Assembly: GCA_021521415.1 (NCBI GenBank)
Contig: JAIQDT010000027.1
Coordinates: 4,735,001-4,799,000, forward strand
Source: Bidens hawaiensis
Taxonomy: Eukaryota; Streptophyta; Magnoliopsida; Asterales; Asteraceae
Reading direction: 5' to 3'
DNA length: 64,000 nucleotides
Shown here: piece by piece, positions 24,177 to 34,968 of the stretch
How the letters are laid out: every line of letters starts with the position of its first letter
How positions within the stretch are numbered: the first letter of the stretch is position 1
Program-made: the position numbers and the translations under genes
Notes under the pieces: model-generated
The model's database searches: none
What the model was told of the DNA's origin: nothing
The model's input: only the letters and a program-made list of their open reading frames with translations

Positions 24177-27100
24177 ATGGCCACTAACAATGCAAACACC
24201 TCTACCCATAACACCCGTAACCTATCCTTAAGAACCATCCTTGAAAAGGATCGTCTAAACCATAATAACTTTATGGATTGGTATCGCAACTTGAGAATAG
24301 TTCTCAAACAAGAAGAGATATCATATGTCTTAGACGATCCCATTCCCGATGAGCCTAACGTGGAAGATGAGGAGGCTTATAACGATTGGGTCAAGTACAC
24401 CAAAGATTCGGTGCAAGCCTCTTGCCTCATGTTGGGGACTATGATTCCCGAAATCCAAAAGGATTTCGAGCATCATGGGGCATACGACATGATAACTCAA
24501 TTGAAGGAAATGTTCCTTCAACAAGCTAGAGCGGAACGTTTCGAAACGGTTCGAGCGTTTCATGCATGTCGTATGGAGGAAACCCAAAGCGTCTCATCGT
24601 ATGTCCTAAAGATGAAAAGCTACATCGAAAAGCTTCGTAGGTTGAATTGTCCCGTGTCTAATGAGTTGGCTACGGATTTGATCCTCAACTCTTTGACCAA
24701 AAGGTTTGAAACCTTTGTCATGAATTATAACATGAATGGGTGGGACAAAAGCATTGGTGAGCTTCACGCAATGCTAAGAACGGCCGAAGCGGGAATGGGT
24801 AAAAAGGTTTTACCCGTTCTAACAATCAATGAAGGAAAAAGGGGACATAACTCCAACCCCAAAGCAAGTGTTGCTAAGGGCAAGGGCCACGTCCAAGGAA
24901 AGGGAAAGAGGAAAGCCATCACGCCCATCAAACCGAAGGAAAAGAAGCAAAAGGTTGCGGCGCAAGATCCATGCTTTGAGTGTGGAGAGATAGGTCATTG
25001 GAAAAGGAATTGTCCGACCTATCTCAATGCGTTAAAAGATAAGAGGGATGCGGGGCATACCTCAGGTATTATCTTTACTATACATATTGAACTAAATGTT
25101 ATTTCTTCAAATACATGGGTACTTGATACCGGATGTGGAACTCACATTTGCAATTTGTTGCAGGGGTTCAAAAGAAGTAAACAACTCAACAAAGGGGACA
25201 TTAGTCTCTTTATGGGCAATGGAGCAAGAGTTGAAGTCCAAGCCCAAGGAGACTACTTGTTAAAGCTTCCAAGTGGTTTGGAAGTAATTTTGAAGAATGT
25301 TTTGTATGCTCCTAAGTTAAGGAGAAACATTATTTCCGTGTCTCTTTTAAAACAATGTGGCTTTGATCTTAAGATTATTGATTATGATATTCATGTTTTG
25401 ATGAATGGCATATTTTATTTTAAAGCTATACCCATAAATGGTATATATGAAATAGATCAAATTGGTGCGTCACATAGTAGTTCAATGTACAATGTCAACA
25501 CCAAGAAACTCAAGAAGGACTTGGGTGATTCCTATCTTTGGCATTGTCGCCTTGGACATATAAGCAAGAATCGCATGCAAACTCTTCGCAAGAATGGTAT
25601 TCTAGAAACAAATGAGTATGATTCATTTGATGTATGTGAATCTTGTTTACAAGGCAAAATGACAAAGCAACCCTTTAATAAAACTTTTGAAAGGTCAAAA
25701 GAATTATTGGGTATCATACATTCGGATGTATGTGGTCCTTTTAGACCAATGACTAGGAATGGTGAAAGATACTTCATTACCTTTATTGACGATTATAGTC
25801 GATATGGTTATGTGTACTTAATGAAACACAAAGATGAAGCTTTTGAAATGTTCAAAGACTTCAAAACTGAAGTAGAAAGACAACTCAAGACCACAATCAA
25901 AGTACTTCGTAGTGATAGAGGAGGTGAATACCTAAGTGGTGTTTTTCAAGATCATCTTAAGAGTTGTGGAATTATTTCACAACTTACTCCACCTGGAACA
26001 CCACAACATAATGGTGTGTCTGAAAGGAGAAATCGTACCCTATTAGATATGGTTCGATCGATGATGGCTAGAAGCACTTTACCTCTATCATTTTGGGGCT
26101 ATGCTTTACTTTCCGCTGTTCGCATATTGAATATGGCTCCAACCAAGAAAGTGGAGAAGACACCTTTTGAAATATGGCATGGAAAGGCTCCATCGCTATC
26201 ATTCTTAAAAGTTTGGGGTTGTGAAGCTTATGTAAAGCAATACACCCCAAACAAATTAGAAGTCCGATCCACTAAATGTATCTTTATAGGTTATCCTAAA
26301 GATGATATAGGATATTACTTTTACGACCCTAGTGAGCAAAATGTTATTATTGCTCGAAAGGGTAAGTTCTTGGAAACTAAGTTCCTTGAGGAAGGAACTA
26401 ATAGTAGAACAGTGAAATTTGATGAGGATCAAGAATCACAAGATGATACACAATTGGTTGATACTAGCACTCAACAAGAGGTTGTTGAAAGTGATCAAGT
26501 GGTTGATCAAAACACACAAAACGTTCGCAGATCTGGTAGAGTTAGCAATCCACCTGAAAGATATGGATTTTTTGTAGAAGGTTGCTACGTGGTAGATTCG
26601 GATGAACCAACCACATACCGTGATGCAATGTCCAAGAATGATTGTGACAAATGGCTTGAAGCCATGAACGTTGAGATGCAATCCATGTATGACAACCAAG
26701 TTTGGGAATTGGTTGAACCACCACTCAACTCCAAAGCTGTTGGAAGTAAGTGGGTTTTCAAAAGAAAAACTGATATGCATGGAAACTTGGATACTTATAA
26801 AGCAAGACTTGTAGCTAAGGGTTTCACTCAAACTCAAGGGGTTGATTATGATGAAACTTTTTCGCCTGTGGCAATGCTAAAGTCTATTAGGATATTATTT
26901 GCCATAGCTGCACATTATGATTATGAAATTTGGCAAATGGATGTCAAGACCGCTTTCTTAAATGGATATCTTGAGGAAGATGTCTATATGGTTCAACCTG
27001 AAGGTTTTGTCGATCCAAAACATCCTAATAAAGTATGCAAGTTAAAGAAATCAATCTATGGATTGAAACAAGCATCTAGAACTTGGAATCATCGTTTTGA

Positions 27101-28187
27101 TGAAGAAATCAAAAGTTTTGGGTTCATCAAAAACGCTGATGAGGCTTGTGTGTATAAGAAAGCTAGTGGGAGTATAATTACCTTCTTAGTATTGTATGTC
27201 GATGACATTCTACTATTTGGAAATGACATTCCAACCATGGAAAGCGTTAAGGCTTGGCTTGGAAGTAGATTTTCCATCAAGGATCTTGGTGAAGCTGCCT
27301 ATATTTTGGGAATAAAGATCTATAGGGATAGGTCAAGGCGCTTGATAGGTTTGAACCAAAGTACATACATTGATAAGATCTTGAAAAGGTTCAAGATGGA
27401 AAACTCCAAGAAAGGTTTTGTACCTATTCAAAGAGGGACCATATTGAGTTCAGCTCAGTGTCCAAGCTCAAAGGGTGAGCAAGAGATGATGAAACAAATC
27501 CCATTTGCTTCTGCTATAGGATCCATCATGTATGCGATGATATGTACTAGACCGGATGTGTCATGCGCTTTGAGCATGACAAGCAGATACCAACAGAATC
27601 CAGGAAACAGTCATTGGATGGCTGTTAAGAACATATTGAAATACCTTAGGAGAACTAAGGATATGTTTCTGATATATGGATCTGGTGAGGAGGAACTCGC
27701 TATAAAAGGTTACACGGATGCGAGCTTCCAAACTGATCGAGATGATTCTCGATCACAATCTGGGTATGTGTTCACTCTTAATGGAGGAGCTGTCTCTTGG
27801 AAGAGCTCAAAACAGGAAGTGGAAGCATTGTCCACTACAGAATCAGAATACATCGCCGCTTCATTGGCAGCTCAGGAAGCTGCATGGTTGAAGAAATTCA
27901 TTACTGATCTGGGGGTGGTCTCTACCATTCAAGACCCCCTAGAAATCATTTGTGACAACGAGGGTGCGATTGCACAAATCAAGGAACCTCGTTCGCACCA
28001 AAAGACAAGGCACATAGAGCGGAGATTCAACTACATAAGGGATGAAGTTGAAAAAGGAAAGATATGTATTCGCAAAGTTGGAACTGATCAAAATCTTGCG
28101 GATCCATTCACGAAGCTCCTAGAAAGACCGAAACATGAGCGTCATGCGAGTGGCTTAGGACTTCGATATTCTAGTAATTGGATTTGA
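24177..28187 (+). CDS. Copia-D gag-pol polyprotein, intact (1336 aa)
   Basis: One frame encodes the whole polyprotein. Gag (about residues 1-260, UBN2-type) is followed by a Lys-rich stretch and a CCHC zinc knuckle CFECGEIGHWKRNC (about 266-279) that binds RNA. Protease has WVLDTGCG (about 314). Integrase has the HHCC region starting WHCRLGH (about 456) with CESC, and the catalytic D (IHSDVCGPF), D (LRSDRGGEY) and E (SERRNRTLL). RT has KWVFKRKTDM, QMDVKTAFLNG and LYVDDILLFGND (YVDD at 1007-1010). RNase H has GYTDASFQ, STTESEYIAAS, ICDNEGAI and ADPFTKLL. ATG 24177 begins the conserved gag start also seen in Copia-A. Gag and pol share a single frame with no frameshift. The product should reverse-transcribe and integrate its own RNA in virus-like particles. 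Confidence 0.97.
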   Translation: MATNNANTSTHNTRNLSLRTILEKDRLNHNNFMDWYRNLRIVLKQEEISYVLDDPIPDEPNVEDEEAYNDWVKYTKDSVQASCLMLGTMIPEIQKDFEHHGAYDMITQLKEMFLQQARAERFETVRAFHACRMEETQSVSSYVLKMKSYIEKLRRLNCPVSNELATDLILNSLTKRFETFVMNYNMNGWDKSIGELHAMLRTAEAGMGKKVLPVLTINEGKRGHNSNPKASVAKGKGHVQGKGKRKAITPIKPKEKKQKVAAQDPCFECGEIGHWKRNCPTYLNALKDKRDAGHTSGIIFTIHIELNVISSNTWVLDTGCGTHICNLLQGFKRSKQLNKGDISLFMGNGARVEVQAQGDYLLKLPSGLEVILKNVLYAPKLRRNIISVSLLKQCGFDLKIIDYDIHVLMNGIFYFKAIPINGIYEIDQIGASHSSSMYNVNTKKLKKDLGDSYLWHCRLGHISKNRMQTLRKNGILETNEYDSFDVCESCLQGKMTKQPFNKTFERSKELLGIIHSDVCGPFRPMTRNGERYFITFIDDYSRYGYVYLMKHKDEAFEMFKDFKTEVERQLKTTIKVLRSDRGGEYLSGVFQDHLKSCGIISQLTPPGTPQHNGVSERRNRTLLDMVRSMMARSTLPLSFWGYALLSAVRILNMAPTKKVEKTPFEIWHGKAPSLSFLKVWGCEAYVKQYTPNKLEVRSTKCIFIGYPKDDIGYYFYDPSEQNVIIARKGKFLETKFLEEGTNSRTVKFDEDQESQDDTQLVDTSTQQEVVESDQVVDQNTQNVRRSGRVSNPPERYGFFVEGCYVVDSDEPTTYRDAMSKNDCDKWLEAMNVEMQSMYDNQVWELVEPPLNSKAVGSKWVFKRKTDMHGNLDTYKARLVAKGFTQTQGVDYDETFSPVAMLKSIRILFAIAAHYDYEIWQMDVKTAFLNGYLEEDVYMVQPEGFVDPKHPNKVCKLKKSIYGLKQASRTWNHRFDEEIKSFGFIKNADEACVYKKASGSIITFLVLYVDDILLFGNDIPTMESVKAWLGSRFSIKDLGEAAYILGIKIYRDRSRRLIGLNQSTYIDKILKRFKMENSKKGFVPIQRGTILSSAQCPSSKGEQEMMKQIPFASAIGSIMYAMICTRPDVSCALSMTSRYQQNPGNSHWMAVKNILKYLRRTKDMFLIYGSGEEELAIKGYTDASFQTDRDDSRSQSGYVFTLNGGAVSWKSSKQEVEALSTTESEYIAASLAAQEAAWLKKFITDLGVVSTIQDPLEIICDNEGAIAQIKEPRSHQKTRHIERRFNYIRDEVEKGKICIRKVGTDQNLADPFTKLLERPKHERHASGLGLRYSSNWI

Positions 28188-28943
28188 TCTATTTTGTATT
28201 TACGTTTAAAAGACTTTTGTAATTTAACTCTTTTATATGATTATGGAATCTTGAGTTAAATTCTAATTTTGCATGTTTAATCCATGAATAAGTTATCTTA
28301 TTCTAAAAGTCCGTAGTCGATCACATTTGTGGGAACAAATATGAAGCAAGACTATTATGAACTAGGATTGGTGGATATTCATAAGGAATGAATATGGAGC
28401 ATAGGTTTGCTGCCAAGGTTCATAGATATTTGTGGGATACGAATATTGGACTGACCCGCTCTCAATATTACTACATGGAGTCAATGGACCTGATCATTAG
28501 TAATTTTGAGTAAAGGAGAATTTCATATTATCCTTAGACCTGAGATGTATACTGGGTCTTGATTTTCACCAAGTATTACACTTTGACTCTGCCCTTCGCT
28601 ATTCGTAAAAGATGGTACATAAGGATGAGCTCAGGTGGAGTATAAAGTGATAGTGAGAGGCGTATACAGTCAAGATGGAATTTGTTCCTCTTATGTGTTG
28701 AGAGTTTAGATGTCTAAGGCCTGATAAAGTTGAATTGTAAAGAGAATGATCGCCTATGTCTCTTAGATCCAACATGACATCTAGTAACAAAGGGATATAA
28801 TGATAGATTCACCTAAACCATATCAAGTAAGGGACTTGAAGGGATGATGTTATTGAATGGCACTTCGTCAAACACATTAGGGGTGGTGAACTGTTGTTAG
28901 GCGGTATTCACCACTTGCATTAATTTTCTATGTATCTCGTGCA
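28188..28943 (+). other. Copia-D 3' untranslated region
   Basis: About 750 bp between the stop TGA and the polypurine tract, aligning along its length with 15935-16700 of Copia-A. It has no conserved open frame. Confidence 0.85.
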
Positions 28944-28953
28944 AGTGGGAGAT
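28944..28953 (+). promoter_or_regulatory. Copia-D polypurine tract
   Basis: AGTGGGAGAT directly precedes the 3' LTR start TGTTGG. Confidence 0.88.
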
Positions 28954-29849
28954 TGTTGGAATTACGTATGCCCGAGACACATACTTATATTAATGTGGCT
29001 AACTGTGTTTGATCCAAGTCGGGTCATACCCAATAACAAGCTAGACAACACCAAATGTATTCTTTTAATGATTTGATCATTTAAACGAATACCGAACACT
29101 AAGTATTTAGAAAATTGGTTTTCTAAACAAACACACTTGAGGATTTAAATAAATTATCTAGATAATTTGTTTATATAAATTAATTATTTAATTGGTTAAA
29201 TAATTATATAAATGTATGTACATTTTATAAAAATGAGTTTTATAAAATGAATGGAGATGTTTTAATGGTTAAAACAAAACAAAAAAAAAAAATAAAAATA
29301 ATAATAATAATAATAATAACCGTCCACCCCATGTGGGTGGAGGTTTTTGGTCCAATCAAAAGCCTTGTCTTCTTAAGTTGACCACTTGATAAACCTCCAT
29401 TCACAACACATGCATTTGTGTCTTGTTTTTGAATCTTTTCAAGTGTATTCAAGCTTCAAAAAACTCTCTCTTCCTCTCTAATAAACTCACGGCAGCAGCA
29501 GCAGAAAAAAGAGGGTTTTGTGAGCTTGTTTTGGTGTTCATAATTCCTAGCAAACAACTTGGTGTTGCCACAAATAGCTTGGGGTATCACACTCTTGAGG
29601 TCTTCTTCTTTGGAGGCTTGTCATTCATCCACCATCCTCTTCAACAATCCACTTGTTCTTCTAAAGGTAGAAGAAGGTACAATTTACATTTTGTGAGCAT
29701 ATTGTTCTTGTAATTTTGATCCTAGCTCTTTGGGTTTTAGTTTTAACATAATGGTATGTTCATAACTTGTTTTAAAATCTTAGCTTCCGTTGCGTTTTCA
29801 TGTTAAAATGGTTAACTTGAACTTTGATAATCTTGTATAAAACCCAACA
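28954..29849 (+). repeat. Copia-D 3' LTR
   Basis: Starts TGTTGGAATTACG and ends AACCCAACA, then the duplication GTCAG. Nearly identical to 21633-22527. Confidence 0.97.
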
Positions 29850-30747
29850 GTCAGATCCATGATTTCCATTTCCACCAACAAAAGGTGAATGTCCACTTGC
29901 CATTGAGGCTGAATCACTGTCTTCCAAGAGTTGGACATTGAACTTGATTGGTTTTGTGGGGTTCTTGAACTACCAACAATAAAAGATTTATGTGTATCAA
30001 CACCATGTTCATTTGGTTCCTCTATGATGGGAATCTGTTGTTGGTTATTGGTTGACATGTTTCCCATAGGTGCAATGAGAGCATTGGTGACTTGAAAACA
30101 TGGATTCTCTTCTTTTATCATTTCATTTTCAATCATCTCAATTTCAACAGCCTAAAGGAAGCACACTACATCATCCACCTTTAAACCATTAAAATTGGGC
30201 TTTTGAAGGATGAATTTGCAGGCAGTGTACCATTCCTTAGGCATTGAATTGAGAAAATTGGTGTTCAAATCAAGATCATTCATCACATAATCAGTTGTCC
30301 TCAACTCATTCACAATTGCTAGATATCTTTCTAGAATTGACTTCAATCTTTCTCCCTCCTTATACTTGAATCTTTCCAGCTGTTGTTTCAGCCTTTGTTT
30401 CTTGATGTTCTTCAGTTCAGTATTACCCTCAAACATTTCAAGTATTGCATCGTACATTGCTTTGGCAGTTGTATGATGTGCAACCTTGGTCAAAATCTCC
30501 CAAGTCATTCCTTGCTTGATCATAGCTAAGGCCCTGTCATCCACCTTCCTCATTCTATCACGTACAACTGCAGTTTTATTTGCACCTTCAGTAGTGTCTT
30601 GTGGAACATTCTTGATTGAATTCCACATATCCACATAATTATAGCAAACGGCTGCGTTAAATAAGACCTTATTTTTTTGTGAAATTTTCCTGTCCATTAA
30701 GTCTAGGAATCTTATTAGTAGACACCTCTTGTTCTTCGTAACCACAT
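29850..30747 (-). pseudogene. Copia-C gag, N-terminal part
   Basis: Minus-strand gag of the same family as Copia-E. The start ATG is at 30747; a 2-nt loss right after it compared with Copia-E (55144) shifts the frame. A long open stretch (30745-30152) carries the gag core: AMYDAILEMFEGNTELKN, KYKEGERLKSILERY and LNSMPKEWYTACKF. A shifted stretch continues with MIENEMIKEENPC to the Copia-D insertion. The other half of gag is at 20327-21632. Confidence 0.88.
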
Positions 30748-31022
30748 ATTTTGAAAGCCAAAATCTGTTAATCAGTGAAAAAAAAGTTTGAAAATTATTA
30801 GATCAGTTGTTTCTGGTCCGATTAGGGCAAGATTAAGTAATAAAGATGTAAACTTTAACTAAAATAGGTAAAAGAAAACACCAGTAATATGCATATCTTG
30901 ACGGAAATGAAGAACAGAGCAGCTGATGTCACTCTTCAATGAAACAGTGTCTTGCTTACGTCATTGTTCTTCAGCAGATCTTCAATCAACAACAAATTCT
31001 TTACCCAAATCAGCAACAAACA

Positions 31023-31035
31023 GGCTCTGATGCCA
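31023..31035 (-). promoter_or_regulatory. Copia-C primer-binding site
   Basis: On the minus strand TGGCATCAGAGCC follows the LTR end (ACCGACA) after two bases. It is one mismatch from the initiator-Met tRNA complement. Confidence 0.85.
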
Positions 31036-31037
31036 CT

Positions 31038-31697
31038 TGTCGGTTCCGTATATTTTTTCATAATCACAATCAAGTCATAACTCACACATTAAATGTGTCG
31101 ACAAGCGAGTTAATGACAGTTGCTATTTTAGGAAAGAAAACCGTTTGTTATAGGCGGAATAATTAACAAACATGGCAGTTTCTAAAAGATTAATAACATG
31201 TAACTAGCACACAAGAATCACTCAAAAGATTTCCATTCATATATTATAAATCATACAAACGATAATCGATTTTAGGGTTTCTTATGGAAAGTTATGTCCG
31301 CACTATTCTTAGACAGCCGTCACAACAAGTATTCTCTCTTATGTCTATATCTGTCCGCTGTCCCTGAGGCATGCCCTAAAATATTCCTTTTATAGGTTTG
31401 ACACCACAAGACAGCTGTCATTCCATCTAGAAACCCTAAATATTAAGTACATATTCCAATTACAAATTCAAAACTATGCTAAGTGTAAAACAAGTCTTTC
31501 GGGTAGGCTTTGTAGAAGTAATCTTCTCCGAGTAGACTTTATGCTCTGCCTTCCTTGGTAGACTTGGTAACATTGAAGTGTGTTCGGGAACAGTTTCCAG
31601 GTAGAATTTTAACTTTAACCGGGTAGATTTCAATCTTCTTGACCTTATCAGACTTTGATTTCTTCCTCAGTGATCTGATCACTCAAGTCACTAACTT
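31038..31697 (-). repeat. Copia-C right (5') LTR, matching part
   Basis: Aligns with the left LTR over about 650 bp and with the 3' half of the Copia-E LTR (54190-54838), for example 'gtcgacacatttaatgtgtgagttatgac' on the minus strand. Its true outer boundary is unclear because similarity to the left copy stops near 31697, where a short gag-like piece lies. Confidence 0.75.
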
Positions 31698-32430
31698 ACC
31701 GAGCATGCTTTGAAGTGTTTACACTTTCCGGGTAAGGTACTCAAAATTCTAACTTATCGAGCATGCTTGATGTCTGAACATCTGTATGTGATCTAAGCTT
31801 GATATCTCGATCCTAGCAAGCTTTGCATCTTATGTGTTGTATATGTTTCTTTTAAATTACAAGTGTTTTCGGGCAGACCTTGTCTCCCGGGCACACTTTA
31901 TATATTTCGGGCACACTTTGATTCCAGATTTCTCTCAATATACTTGGTAATTTCAAAATTGACTTTCCGAGTACACTTTGTGCTAGAAATCCACTCCAAG
32001 CACACTTTGTGTTTCTTGAAAGTTTTTCGGATATACTTTGGGTATTGTGAATTATTTTCAGGTAAGGTTTTGCTAGAGGTCAATTTATTCGGGTAAGGTA
32101 TGTGCTTAACTTTATGTTATCCGAGTAAGATTAGAAGTATGGTTAAAATACTTATTTGGGCATCTTAACTGATTCCTAGCAAGGTTGCCTACTTGATGTT
32201 ATATACTTGATTATTCATCTTGTCAATCAGTTCTCTAGCTATCTGGTATTTCAAATAGGTCTTTCTTCATTTAATTTAAATTTATTTAATACTTTAATTT
32301 TACAAACCTATAACCGAGTAAGCTTTGAGTAAGTGGAATATACCAGGCATGCTTTGTAAAATCCCACATTGACAATTTCCGAGCAAGGTTTGCCAAATTC
32401 ACTAACTTGGACTTGGGTGTTTTTAAATGT
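31697..32430 (+). repeat. Array of about 15 short CCGAGCAAGGTTTG-like motifs
   Basis: Variants of (c/t)CGGGCACACTTTG, CCGAGCAAGGTTTG and CGGGTAAGGT recur every 20-60 bp in one direction. The first half of the Copia-E LTR (53720-54130) carries the same motif type, also in plus orientation. The array may be part of an LTR, but of which element I cannot say. No gene seen. Confidence 0.65.
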
Positions 32431-32513
32431 GTTAAAATTAAATTGGATAAGATTACAGTTTGACAGTTAACTCACTAAACGACAAATTGCATTTAAGACC
32501 CACATACAAAAGG

Positions 32514-32520
32514 TATATAA
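32514..32520 (+). promoter_or_regulatory. TATA-like box upstream of CT tract
   Basis: TATATAA in the context 'aaaaggtatataagaggga', followed about 35 bp later by a long CT run typical of plant 5' leaders. It precedes the plus-strand unknown protein copy at 32912. Confidence 0.5.
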
Positions 32521-32544
32521 GAGGGAGTGAGATATTTTTCAACA

Positions 32545-32554
<10 letters not shown>

Positions 32555-32594
<40 letters not shown>
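32555..32594. repeat. (CT)20 microsatellite
   Basis: Uninterrupted CT dinucleotides, 20 units, downstream of the TATA-like box. Confidence 0.97.
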
Positions 32595-32597
<3 letters not shown>

Positions 32598-32690
32598 TCC
32601 ACTACTTACTCAAAGAAACTCAAACCGACTCATTTCATTCTAAATTAATCCAAACCCTAACTTTACAAGCCCTCTAATTCCGACTCGGTA

Positions 32691-32775
32691 TGAAATAATA
32701 ATATATTTTCGGATCACGATTAGATGATTATGAGCTATGATTATGTATTTTCGCTAACTCTCTGTTTGTGTGTAG
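32691..32775 (+). other. Possible leader intron
   Basis: The segment starts 'gtatga' after CG and ends 'tttgtgtgtag' before G, matching plant GT-AG limits. It lies in the leader between the CT tract and ATG 32912. This is inference only; transcript evidence is not available. Confidence 0.3.
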
Positions 32776-32911
32776 GTTTTAAAGTTATCGAAGAACAGGT
32801 TTTTAATGAAATTTCTTTCTTTCTTCTTCAATTTTACAACTTGAAATTGCTTAAGGTAATGAGCTTTATGACTAATTTCACTCTGAATATGTTTAATTGT
32901 GTTTTTCAAAT

Positions 32912-34588
32912 ATGGCGGACGAAAATGTTCCTACATATTTCTTAGAGAAAAAGCACAACATGTGCGCTCTTTTACAAGTCACGCCTAAGAACGAAGATGT
33001 TGCTACAATTATACAGTGGTTGCAAAGATCAAACATCCAGTTTGGACTAATGGAAATCCAGTAATTTACACGAATCATTCGTTGGATTTCTGGAACTCGG
33101 CGACATTGATTGATGATGTGAATGGCAGACGAATAGAAGCCACTGTTTCTAATCATGAAATACGAGTGGATGAGGCTGTGATTCGGAGATGTCTACAATT
33201 GAATGAAGATAACCCTAACCCAGTCCATCTTACAACTGCTCAACTATACAAGATTTTTTTCAAGTGTATGGGGTATCAAGGACACACATAAGATGGGCAA
33301 TTCCAGAAGGGGATGTTCCCAACTATTTACAGACTCTTGATACACCACATAAACAGGGTTTTGCACCAAGGAAAGGGTCTTGGACACTCATGAGCAGGGA
33401 TTTTGGCAAATGCTACTGTTGCAGTACTGTTTTACTATCCGTTCAACTTTTCATGAAATTTTTGGCAAATTCTATTTGATAGATTAGTTCAGAATTTGGA
33501 AAAACCCATCAGAAGAATTTTTTGGCTTATCCAAGATTCCTTCAATTAATTTTCATTACTATTAGGACGGAATGATGAAGAACTACTTGGAGGCTGAGGA
33601 TGACGTGGAGGTGGTGAACGACGAGGAAGTGTTGATGGATATGACTATTCCACATTGGAATATGTCGTTTATTTACCAAGATGAGGAAATTGAGATAGAG
33701 GATGTGGCAGAAGAGGAATACCCTGATTTATACCAACGATCAAATGCTGATCAGGGTGTTCCTACTTTTACTGAAGAAAATATTAAAGCTGCTAAAGACC
33801 ATTTAGAAAAGATATCGAAGAATAAAGCCAACATGTCTGAATGAGATTCTGATCCAACTCAGGCTGATATTCTAGGTTGGTTTGAGTACCGGAGCAAACG
33901 GGCTCGTAAGATTATCGAGACCTATCGATACGTTGACCGAGAACAACAACTGGACTCTATCGCACGGGCTAAAGCAAATCAAATGACAACATCCAAAGTC
34001 GTGTCAACTTTGAAAGGTGATATTGTATCTTGGTTATACAATTCTGAAATGAAGGTCTATATCATCAAGTGCGAGAATAGCGTTTAGTACTATCTGTATA
34101 TCACTGACTTTCTTTCACTATCCCGGTGGGATGTTCATACCCTTGCGAGTCGGTCTTTCATAAATCGCGGTGGAGATCGACAAGTAGAATGTTTTCACAA
34201 ACATTTGCTCTTCGAGGTAAACCGTGGTTTTAAGTTCTTTAAGCCAAAAGTCCTAACCCGTAAGCACATTGACAAGATTGATCCTCGTATGGGTTGGAGA
34301 AGACTTGTACTTAAAGTTAAACCGTCGGAGACGATGAAACATGTACCGGTGAAGACGTTTCCACAGATTCTTCACCTATCGTTTAATCGATGGTATTATG
34401 ATAATCGTACCAGTGAGGCCGTCATTGTACTTGGTAAAGGTTTTAAGACCAGTTTTATTAGAGTTATCAACCCGAAGTGGCTCGTTAACTTATCTGAAAC
34501 CGAAAATGACGTGTTGTTCGAGAACAGGATTTTAATCGAGCGCCAAGAAGACAACAATCGAGCTATGCAGACAAAGCTCTTCAAGTAA
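32912..34588 (+). pseudogene. Unknown repeat-associated protein, copy 1 (broken)
   Basis: Reading starts at ATG 32912 (MADENVPTYFLEKKHNM). A frameshift near 33015 moves to the frame with NPVIYTNHSLDFWNSATLID and VSNHEIRVDEAVIRRCLQL. Later frames hold an acidic region (33572-33844), YRSKRARKIIETYRYVDREQ near 33890 and a C-terminal block (34205-34588) with FIRVINPKWLVNLSE. The order matches copy 2 on the other strand (35122-38186), which has IRVNDPMWLVKFSQ near its end. From memory, the FWNSA... and MYxRFIQLIVDH-type motifs belong to an abundant, uncharacterised protein class in Asteraceae genomes that is often found beside copia pol; I could not verify this. No enzymatic motif is visible. Confidence 0.6.
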
Positions 34589-34724
34589 TTAAAGACAAAG
34601 AGCTCAAGACACGGGGGTGTTTTTAGTGCACGTTTTTTTCGTCTCGAGTCTTTGTAATTTATCGGTTGTAATTTTTTATTATTTAATGTAAGGGGTATTT
34701 ATGGAAAACCAACTAGTTCGTTAT

Positions 34725-34960
34725 GTATAGGCCCATTCGTTAAGGATGCTTAACAAATGAGCCATTTCGTTATTTGAACAGTCCATTCGTTAAGGATGTT
34801 TCATGAATGGACTATAGTTTGTTTTGTTTGTATCCCATTCGTCATGGAATGTTGACGAATGGGGATATAAAGAATTAGTAATTTGCGATGCTTTCCGTTT
34901 AACTTATCTAGTGTTAGCGAATGGAGCCCATTCGTTAAGGGATGTGTAACAAATGGAGAT
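34725..34960. repeat. Hairpin array built on CCATTCGTTAAG
   Basis: Four or five inverted repeats share the word CCATTCGT. The best is 34834-34863: arms CCCATTCGTCA and TGACGAATGGG, perfect over 11 bp with an 8-nt loop. Another at 34918-34934 has arms CGAATGG/CCATTCG with a 3-nt loop. GTCCATTC/GAATGGAC occurs near 34781-34812. The array lies between the two convergent unknown protein copies. Confidence 0.85.
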
Positions 34961-34968
34961 CCATCGTC

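Larger units (their letters stand above)
21633..29849 (+). mobile_element. Copia-D: complete, apparently autonomous Ty1/copia element, TSD GTCAG
   Basis: It has LTRs of 895 and 896 bp, a primer site, a long leader, one uninterrupted gag-pol frame, a 3' region and a polypurine tract. The duplication GTCAG lies at 21628-21632 and 29850-29854. It sits in the gag of Copia-C on the opposite strand. The LTRs differ by one substitution that I can see plus A/AAT-tract length, so the insertion is recent. Every catalytic motif inspected is intact. It is the only element in the window with no visible defect. Confidence 0.97.
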
